A model generated the notes under the pieces. That model did not search any database, had not been told where the DNA came from, and saw only the letters and a program-made list of their open reading frames with translations. Below, in pieces: positions 57,942 through 64,000 of a stretch of 64,000 nucleotides of DNA (its first letter is position 1; every line of letters starts with the position of its first letter). Where the stretch lies: positions 1-64,000 of the forward strand of contig NZ_JAGSHT010000025.1 in assembly GCF_019947135.1 (NCBI RefSeq), given 5' to 3'. Origin of the DNA: Occultella gossypii. GTDB taxonomy: Bacteria; Actinomycetota; Actinomycetes; Actinomycetales; Beutenbergiaceae. A program made the translations under genes and the position numbers.

Positions 57942-60095
57942 TCAGCCCTGCGCCAGGACCAGCGGTAGGACCGCCCCGGCGCCGGCGCGTCGTAGCAGCA
58001 TCGCGGAGTAGGCGAGGGTCCACCCCGAGTCGGTGTAGTCGTCCACCAGGACGACGCTCCGACCGTCCAGGCCGGCGGTCGCCGCATCGGACAGGTCCAG
58101 GTCCAGCCGCCGTGCCACCGATGCGAGTCGCTGCGCGGAGTTCACGTCGTGGCGACCCGGGGCGCGCTCGGGCGCGGGTGCGATCCGCCCCACCAGGGGC
58201 GCCTTGAGGAGTCTGGCGACCCCCTGGGCGAGGTGCTGCACCAGCTCGGGCCGGGTGGCCGAGTCGACGAACACGACGCCGTCGGCGCTCGGCGCCCAGT
58301 CGGCGACCACTCGCATCAGTGGCGCCCGCAGACCGACCGGCAGTTCGCCGTCGGGCGTGGTCGGTGCGAACAGCTCACGCAACTGCACCGACCACCCGAG
58401 GCCGTCCAGGCGCGCGATGGCCCGACCGGTCTGCGCGCGCTCGCCCTCGGCCAACCGGCCGCGCAGATCCACGCCCAGTTCGGACATCCCGCTCGGCCAC
58501 TGCCGCCGCGGTGTGATCTCGATGCCGGGAGCGTCCAGGCGCTCGCGTGCCGCCGCCACGACCTCCAGGTCGGGCGCGTCCGGCACGGTCACCCCGCCGC
58601 AGTTGTCGCAGCGGCCGCAGCGCTCGCCCTCGGCGAGCTCGGGGTCGTCCAGGTCCCGGCGCAGGAACGCCATCCGGCACTCGTCCGTGCGTTCGTAGGC
58701 GATCATCGCGTCCTGCTCGGCGACCCGTGCCGCCTCGACTCGCTCGTACCGGTCGGCGTCATAGGCCCAGTCCTGGCCGGTTGCGGCCCAGCCGCCCTGG
58801 ACCCGACGCACCGCACCGTCCACGTCCAGCACCTTGAGCATCATCTCCAGACGGGTCCGGCGCAGGTCCACCTGGGTCTCCAGGGAGGCCACCGACATCG
58901 CGCCGTCGCCGAGCATGGGCAGTGCGTCGATCGCGGCGCGCACATCGGAGGCCTTCGGGAACGCCAATGACCCGAAGTAGTCCCAGATCTGCTTGTCCTC
59001 GGAGCCGGGCAGGAGGACCACGTCGGCCCGCTGCACCGCGCGGCCCGCACGGCCGACCTGCTGGTAGTACGCGATGGGCGACGGTGGCGCGCCGAGGTGG
59101 ATCACGAAGCCGAGGTCGGGCTTGTCGAAGCCCATCCCGAGCGCGGACGTGGCCACGAGCGCCTTGACCCGGTTCTCCTTCAAGTCCGCCTCGAGGGCCT
59201 CCCGCTCGCTGGGGTCGGTCGCCCCGGTGTAGGCCTGCACGGCATAGCCGGCGTCCCGCAATTGCCGGGCCACCTCCTCGGCGGCGGCCACGGTCAGGCA
59301 GTAGACGATCCCCGAGCCGGTGTAGGAGCCGAGGTTCGCCGTGAGCCACGCGATCCGGGTCGGCTGGTCGGGCAGCTGCGCGACGGCCAGATGCAGGGAG
59401 GGACGGTCGAGTCCGCCGCGCAGCACGAGGACGTCGGTGCCGAGCTGCTCCGCAACGTCCGCGGTCACGCGTTCGTTCGCCGTCGCCGTGGTGGCCAGGA
59501 CCGGGATGCCGTCCGGGAGGTCGTCCAGCAGGGTGCGGATCCGGCGGTAGTCGGGCCGGAAGTCGTGGCCCCAGTCGGAGATGCAGTGGGCCTCGTCGAC
59601 GACGACCAGACCAGCGCTCGCGGCCAGGCGGGGGAGTACCTCGTCCCGGAACGCCGGGTTGTTCAGGCGTTCGGGAGAACACAGCAGCACGTCGACCTCG
59701 CCGGCTGCGATCTGATCGTGGATGCCCGCCCACTCGGTGGTGTTCGCCGAGTTGATCGTCACGGCGCGGATACCGGCCCTCGACGCCGCCGCGATCTGAT
59801 CGCGCATCAGCGCCAGCAACGGGGAGATGATCACGCTCGGCCCGGCGCCGCGTTCGCGCAGCAGGGCCGTCGAGACGAAGTACACGGCGGACTTGCCCCA
59901 CCCGGTGCGCTGCACCACGAGGGCACGGCGGCCGTCGTCGACGAGCGCGGAGATTGCCCGCCACTGGTCGTCGCGCAGTTGCGCCTCGCTGGAGCCGACC
60001 AGCCGCTGCAGGACGGTGGTCGCGCGCGCCTGGGTCGTCCCGTCAGGGGCGGCGGTGGGCGCTTCTGCGGCTGTGCTCGCTGTGGTCTCGTTCAT
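57942..60095 (-). CDS. RecQ-family helicase with C-terminal phosphoribosyltransferase-like domain
   Basis: A 717-residue 3'-5' DNA helicase. Walker A TGWGKS at 64-69, DEAH at 167-170 followed by the RecQ aromatic loop CISDWGHDFRP, motif VI QQVGRAGRAVQR. Zinc-binding cysteines lie in CRMAFL and CGRCDNC. The C-terminus (about 630-717) carries the PRPP-binding signature VVLVDDYTDSGWTL of type I phosphoribosyltransferases (ComF-like). No HRDC domain is seen. ATG 60095, GAAAGG 10 bases upstream. Whether the PRTase-like part is catalytic is unknown. Confidence 0.93.
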   Translation of the reverse strand: MNETTASTAAEAPTAAPDGTTQARATTVLQRLVGSSEAQLRDDQWRAISALVDDGRRALVVQRTGWGKSAVYFVSTALLRERGAGPSVIISPLLALMRDQIAAASRAGIRAVTINSANTTEWAGIHDQIAAGEVDVLLCSPERLNNPAFRDEVLPRLAASAGLVVVDEAHCISDWGHDFRPDYRRIRTLLDDLPDGIPVLATTATANERVTADVAEQLGTDVLVLRGGLDRPSLHLAVAQLPDQPTRIAWLTANLGSYTGSGIVYCLTVAAAEEVARQLRDAGYAVQAYTGATDPSEREALEADLKENRVKALVATSALGMGFDKPDLGFVIHLGAPPSPIAYYQQVGRAGRAVQRADVVLLPGSEDKQIWDYFGSLAFPKASDVRAAIDALPMLGDGAMSVASLETQVDLRRTRLEMMLKVLDVDGAVRRVQGGWAATGQDWAYDADRYERVEAARVAEQDAMIAYERTDECRMAFLRRDLDDPELAEGERCGRCDNCGGVTVPDAPDLEVVAAARERLDAPGIEITPRRQWPSGMSELGVDLRGRLAEGERAQTGRAIARLDGLGWSVQLRELFAPTTPDGELPVGLRAPLMRVVADWAPSADGVVFVDSATRPELVQHLAQGVARLLKAPLVGRIAPAPERAPGRHDVNSAQRLASVARRLDLDLSDAATAGLDGRSVVLVDDYTDSGWTLAYSAMLLRRAGAGAVLPLVLAQG

Positions 60096-60491
60096 CGATG
60101 GCAGCCTTTCATGCCGGCCTCGTTCGTGCGCGCGGCCTGTGGATCGAGGGGGCGGGAGTCACGGTCGTCGCCGGTGACGACGTCGTGGCGCACGGTCCGC
60201 ACCGGCCGGATCCGCTGGACCCCTCGGCGCGGCGCGTCCGCGAGGTCACGGCCGATTCCAACCCGCGTGGGACTCCCGGCGTCTAGACGCGCCAAGCCGA
60301 TGGCCGAAGTCCTCGAGGTGAATCTGAGGCGTGAACCCGTGACATATACGCACCGTTTGCCGTCGAGTGTTCAGTTTGTACGACTTCCGTATAGGCTGCC
60401 GCCTAGACGTCCCGTCGTGCCGTGCCGGACAGCCCAGTGGTCCGTGCCGGCTGCCCCGAGACGGACCGACCACCACCCTTGGAAACGAGCC
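60096..60491 (+). other. Non-coding gap before the M23 peptidase gene
   Basis: About 396 bases without a supported gene between divergent recQ and the secreted peptidase gene. TATAGG at 60390-60395 is a possible -10 for the peptidase gene, without a clear -35. I searched by eye for known riboswitch cores and recognised none. Confidence 0.4.
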
Positions 60492-62309
60492 ATGACGAAC
60501 TCCCTCCCTCGTGCCCGTGCGGGTACCCGCGCCGGCGCCGCAACCGTTGCTGCTCTGCTGATCCTGGTCGGCCTCGGTGCGCCCGCCGGGGCGGACCCCG
60601 GTGACGAGGCGCCGTCACCCAGCGAGTCGGCGTCCGCGCCGGCCGATGGCGAGACTCCGCAGCCGGTGCCCACGGCTCCGGTGGAGGGCGACCCGACGCC
60701 GACGCCCGAGCCGACCCCGGAGCCGGGTGGCACGGACGCTCCCAGCGACGGTGTGACGGACGCGCCCGGCGACCAGGAAGGATCGCCGGCACCCGACGAG
60801 TCGCCCGCAGCCGCGGTGGCGCCGCAGTCGGTGACGGCCGCTGCCGTTCCCGTCCTCGTCGCACCGTTGCGCGCGGGCGTCTATCGGATGACGTCGCCGC
60901 AGGGCCCGCGGTGCGCCCCGACGATCAACGCCTCGCTCGCCCACATGGGGCAGGACCTGGCGGCACCGCTGGGCACACCCATCTACGCGATCGCCGCCGG
61001 TGTGGTGCGCTACGCCAGGCCCGAGGCAGCCGCCGGGCAGTGGATCGTCATCGAGCACGTGATCGACGGCCGCGTCGTCTCCAGCTCCTACTCGCATTCG
61101 CGCAATGCCACCGAGTTCGTCCGCGCCGGCGACCGGGTGACCGCCGGGCAGCGCATCGCCACGGTCGCCTCGACGGGCGTCTCCACCGGCCCGCACCTGC
61201 ACCTCGAGATCTGGGCGGGCCGCTACGGCGCCGCTGCCGGTGGGACGGTCGTCAACCCCGACACCTGGCTCGCCGCCCGCGGCGTGTCCCTACGTGCCGG
61301 GGCGACGTCCGTGTCCGACGTGAAGCCACCCACCTCGTGCACCTACTGGGCACTGGGCGCGACCACCTTGTACGCGTCCCCGGCGAGCAGTGCGGCCGTC
61401 ATCGCGGCAGTCCGGTCGGGGACCGTGCTGACCACCCCCGGGGCAGGGGTCAAGACGAACGGGTTCATCCAGGTCACCACGCCGACGGGGGTCACGGCGT
61501 GGGCGCCCGCGGGACAGGTTTCTCCGAAGCGAACAACCGTGACGCCGGTACCGAGGCATGTCCTTGCCCGTGACTACACCGGTGACGGCGTCTCTGACGT
61601 CTTGGCCGTCGACTCCGCTGGGCGGCTGCGCCTGTACGCCGGGAACGGGGCCGGGGGATGGGCGAGCTCGCGGCAGGTCGGCGCCGGTTGGTCCGGATTC
61701 CAGCTCATCGCCGCCAACGACTTCAACCGCGACGGCCGGGCCGACATCTTCGGTGTCGATGCAACCGGACGGCTGTACTTCTACGCCGGCAATGGCAGCG
61801 GGGGGTTCGCGTCCCGGGTGGCGTTCGGGCGCGGCTGGTCCGCGATGACCAACATCCTCTCCCCGGGTGACTTCGACGGCGATGGACGCGCCGACCTGGT
61901 TGCCACGGATGCCGCGGGACGCCTCTGGTTGTACCGGGGCAACGGCGCAGGCGGGTTCCTCGCCGGTCGGACCCAGATCGGGCACGGCTGGCAGATGTTC
62001 ACCCAGGTGATCGCAGGCGGCGACGCGAACCGCGACGGCCGACCAGACATCGTGGCCGTGGACCGCTCGGGCCGCCTGTTCGGCTACTTCGGCAACGGAA
62101 CCGGCCGATTCACCGGTTCGCGCCAGCTCGGACACGGGTGGTCGCGCCTCCAGGTGCACAGCGTCGGCGGTTTCGACCTCGACGCGTTGGACGACTACCT
62201 GGCGATCGCTGCCGACGGCACGATGTACCTCTACCGCGGCTCCGCGTCGGGCTGGGTGAGCGCAGGCAAGCAGGTCGGCCGAGGCTGGTCGACCATGCGT
62301 CTCGCCTGA
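60492..62309 (+). CDS. Secreted M23 peptidase with FG-GAP/VCBS repeats
   Basis: A 605-residue exported protein. Signal peptide (about 1-34), Pro/Glu/Ala-rich linker (35-115), LytM-type M23 domain with zinc ligands His151, Asp155 and His237 (HMGQD and HLHLE), an SH3-like segment (about 280-345), and four to five FG-GAP units (about 357-600) of form DxNxDGxxD-GRLxxYxGNG. It should cut peptidoglycan cross-bridges outside the cell; the beta-propeller repeats may bind calcium and carbohydrate. Start ATG 60492. Confidence 0.92.
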   Translation: MTNSLPRARAGTRAGAATVAALLILVGLGAPAGADPGDEAPSPSESASAPADGETPQPVPTAPVEGDPTPTPEPTPEPGGTDAPSDGVTDAPGDQEGSPAPDESPAAAVAPQSVTAAAVPVLVAPLRAGVYRMTSPQGPRCAPTINASLAHMGQDLAAPLGTPIYAIAAGVVRYARPEAAAGQWIVIEHVIDGRVVSSSYSHSRNATEFVRAGDRVTAGQRIATVASTGVSTGPHLHLEIWAGRYGAAAGGTVVNPDTWLAARGVSLRAGATSVSDVKPPTSCTYWALGATTLYASPASSAAVIAAVRSGTVLTTPGAGVKTNGFIQVTTPTGVTAWAPAGQVSPKRTTVTPVPRHVLARDYTGDGVSDVLAVDSAGRLRLYAGNGAGGWASSRQVGAGWSGFQLIAANDFNRDGRADIFGVDATGRLYFYAGNGSGGFASRVAFGRGWSAMTNILSPGDFDGDGRADLVATDAAGRLWLYRGNGAGGFLAGRTQIGHGWQMFTQVIAGGDANRDGRPDIVAVDRSGRLFGYFGNGTGRFTGSRQLGHGWSRLQVHSVGGFDLDALDDYLAIAADGTMYLYRGSASGWVSAGKQVGRGWSTMRLA

Positions 62310-62310
62310 T

Positions 62311-62330
62311 CCGGCAGGGGCCCGTGCCGG
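62311..62330. terminator. Short hairpin between convergent genes
   Basis: CCGGCA (62311-62316) pairs with TGCCGG (62325-62330) around GGGGCCCG. It lies between the stops of the M23 gene and the convergent phosphotransferase gene. Confidence 0.5.
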
Positions 62331-63056
62331 TCACGTCGCGTTCCAGAGGTCGCGGTAGTAGGCGAGTCGTGCGCGGTCGGGCGTGACGCCGTACGCCGCG
62401 ATGAGGGCATCCTCCCAGCCGGGACCGTAGTTCCACTCGGTGCTCATCGACGCGACGGCGATGTCCGCCCACCGGTCGGCGACACCCAGCGCGCCGAGGT
62501 CGACGTGCGCGACCCATGATCCGTGGTCGTCGAGGAGTGTGTTCGGGCAGCACGCGTCGCCGTGACACACGACGAGCCGGTCGACGGGCGGAGGCTCCTG
62601 CAGGACGTCGGGGACCTGGCGGCCGCGGGACACCGCGTTCGCGACACGCGTCGGCACGCTCCATTCGAACGGGCAGTCGTCGACCGGCAGCGCATCGTGC
62701 AACGCACGGAGCCCTTCGCCGACGGCGCGCACGGCGGTCGCCGGATCCGCGATCCACCGTGGTGCCACCGCGGACTCCGCGTCGAGCGCCGCCGTCACCA
62801 GCCACTCGTGCGTCGCATCACCGCCCACCTCGAGCACGCGGGGCACGGGAGTGTGCGGGGCTGCCCACGACAGACGCGCGGCCTCGGCGTCCATGGACGT
62901 CTCGGCGTTGCGTGGTCCGTACTTGAGGTAGCGCCCGTCGTCGGTGCGGAACGTCACGCCGCCCAGTCCGTTGCGCCACACGGGCGTCAGCAGAGCATCG
63001 TCGGCGAGCTGCCGCACGACCGCAGGCACCGTGACGGGTTCGATGGGGATCGACAC
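62331..63056 (-). CDS. Aminoglycoside phosphotransferase-like kinase (APH(3')-type)
   Basis: A 241-residue protein of the APH family. Catalytic HGDACCPNTLL and the DFG-equivalent AHVDLGALGVADRWADIA match aminoglycoside 3'-phosphotransferases; the N-lobe is short. It may inactivate aminoglycosides, but environmental homologs with other substrates are common. Start GTG 63056. No mobile element or cassette is next to it. Confidence 0.82.
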   Translation of the reverse strand: MSIPIEPVTVPAVVRQLADDALLTPVWRNGLGGVTFRTDDGRYLKYGPRNAETSMDAEAARLSWAAPHTPVPRVLEVGGDATHEWLVTAALDAESAVAPRWIADPATAVRAVGEGLRALHDALPVDDCPFEWSVPTRVANAVSRGRQVPDVLQEPPPVDRLVVCHGDACCPNTLLDDHGSWVAHVDLGALGVADRWADIAVASMSTEWNYGPGWEDALIAAYGVTPDRARLAYYRDLWNAT

Positions 63057-63183
63057 GATCCCATCCTGCCCCGTCCCAGCGACGTGACGCGGCCTCCGCG
63101 TAGGACACCGGGCCCACCCGCGCCGGCAGCGAACCGTCCTCGGCGGGATGTCCCACCCGGGATCCCGTCGCCCGGGCTCGGCT

Positions 63184-63549
63184 CTAGTCGGTGAACCGGA
63201 ACCGGCCTTGCGCGTCGAGCTCGGCGTCTCGCACCGTCACCACCGCGGCCACCGGGAGCGGTCCGCCGTAGACATGCGGAAACGGCTCCGGCGCGCCGTC
63301 GAGCGCCTCCACCCGCACGGTCCGGCCCTCCGCCTCGAGCACCGCGACGTCGATCTCGAGGACCACCAGGGGCTCCGGGTCACCGGCGTGGACGAACTCG
63401 GCCACCCCCGCCAGCTGCCGGGGGTAGGAGCAGTGCAGGTACCCGACCTGCTCGATCGTGGCACCGCGGGTGGACATCAGGTACTGCCCGGTCGCGCTCG
63501 CGGCGGCCCAGTCGGCGGCGTGGGCGAGGTGCAGGATCGTTGCGCTCAT
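63184..63549 (-). CDS. DUF952 protein
   Basis: A 121-residue protein of the DUF952 family. ILHLAHAADWAAASATGQY, GYLHCSYPRQLAGVAEF and FPHVYGGPLPVAAVV are characteristic. It has an ADP-ribosyltransferase-like fold in structures of relatives; function unknown. TACTCT ends 7 bases before ATG 63549. Confidence 0.9.
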   Translation of the reverse strand: MSATILHLAHAADWAAASATGQYLMSTRGATIEQVGYLHCSYPRQLAGVAEFVHAGDPEPLVVLEIDVAVLEAEGRTVRVEALDGAPEPFPHVYGGPLPVAAVVTVRDAELDAQGRFRFTD

Positions 63550-63706
63550 GCCCGCGAGAGTACGGTGCCCGACGGCGGAACGCACCGACGCGTTGACGGC
63601 TGCGCAACGGCGCCCGGCGCCCGTGCGTCCCGCGACGGCGGGTCTTCGGAGTCCGAGTGACGGGCGCCACGGCCCTCTTGTGCTCCGGCGCTCCTAGACT
63701 TGCCCC

Positions 63707-64000
63707 GTGACCGGTGACCCGACGACCCAGCCAGCCCCCGCCGTCGCGCTGCCCCTGCGCGCCGACCTGTTGGGCGAGGTGCCCTACGGCGCCCCGCAGC
63801 TGGACGTCGCGCATCTGCTGAACGTCAACGAGAACCCGTACGCGCCGCCGGCCGAGGTGGTCGCGGACATCGCGGAGTCCGTGGCGGCCGCGGCCGCCGG
63901 CCTGAACCGCTACCCGGACCGGGACTTCCCGGCGCTGCGCCGAGACCTCGCCGACTACCTCGCCACGGAGTCCGGCGCCCGCGACCTCGAGGTCGCGAAC
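63707..64000 (+). CDS. hisC: Histidinol-phosphate aminotransferase, 5' part
   Basis: The first 98 codons of a class II aminotransferase running off the window. GEVPYGAPQLDVAHLLNVNENPY is the HisC N-terminal pattern, followed by NRYPDRDFPALRRDLADYLA. It makes histidinol phosphate from imidazole acetol phosphate. TAGACT (63695-63700) ends 6 bases before GTG 63707, the same arrangement as at hisD. The PLP lysine lies outside the window. Confidence 0.9.
   Translation, partial: MTGDPTTQPAPAVALPLRADLLGEVPYGAPQLDVAHLLNVNENPYAPPAEVVADIAESVAAAAAGLNRYPDRDFPALRRDLADYLATESGARDLEVAN

Noticed and set aside
60096-60491. Riboswitch (such as ydaO) ahead of the M23 peptidase gene
   Set aside because: No recognisable conserved core; only a possible -10 was seen.

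Overview
The window is very GC-rich, densely coded bacterial chromosome from an actinobacterium, most likely of the order Micrococcales; the genus cannot be read from it. Reasons: a complete division and cell-wall (dcw) cluster without ftsA, followed by sepF, yggT and divIVA/wag31; dinB and a DUF3040 gene just upstream of mraZ; lexA divergent from a LysM cell-division suppressor next to nrdR; actinobacterial LexA boxes (TCGAAC-N4-GTTCGA); and many leaderless genes.

Layout. 0.2-6.3 kb: RibD-like reductase, RsmC-like methyltransferase, HflX GTPase, DinG-like helicase, L-lactate dehydrogenase. 6.3-8.6 kb: lexA, divS/yneA-like gene, nrdR. 8.7-16.4 kb: aldo/keto reductase, P-loop kinase, GNAT, DUF5302, serA, HelD/HelR-like helicase, PAC2 protein, cold-shock protein. 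16.4-19.6 kb: spermidine-synthase-like gene divergent from an SOS-controlled HEPN-dinB unit, then DUF3040. 19.9-24.2 kb: moxR-DUF58-transglutaminase operon. 24.3-43.5 kb: mraZ, rsmH, ftsL, ftsI, murE, murF, mraY, murD, ftsW, murG, murC, ftsQ, ftsZ, pgeF, sepF, yggT, divIVA, lspA. From rsmH to ftsQ nearly every gene overlaps the next by 4-16 bases. 43.5-47.7 kb: RluD-like synthase, GNAT, SoxR with a divergent MFS efflux gene, two small genes. 47.7-56.1 kb: aminotransferase, GH114-like secreted protein, dnaE, cupin, S4 protein, NTF2-like protein, hisD. 56.1-63.7 kb: a decayed MFS pseudogene, P-loop kinase, PspC, RecQ with a phosphoribosyltransferase-like tail, secreted M23 peptidase with FG-GAP repeats, aminoglycoside-phosphotransferase-like gene, DUF952. 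hisC starts at 63707 and runs off the end.

How it works together. The dcw block makes the lipid II precursor (MurE, MurF, MraY, MurD, MurG, MurC) and the divisome (FtsL, FtsI, FtsW, FtsQ, FtsZ, SepF, DivIVA). LexA boxes link DNA damage to a division inhibitor and to DNA polymerase IV. MraZ-box-like repeats flank mraZ. NrdR and SoxR each have recognisable operators by their own genes. Regulatory calls rest on sequence match alone.
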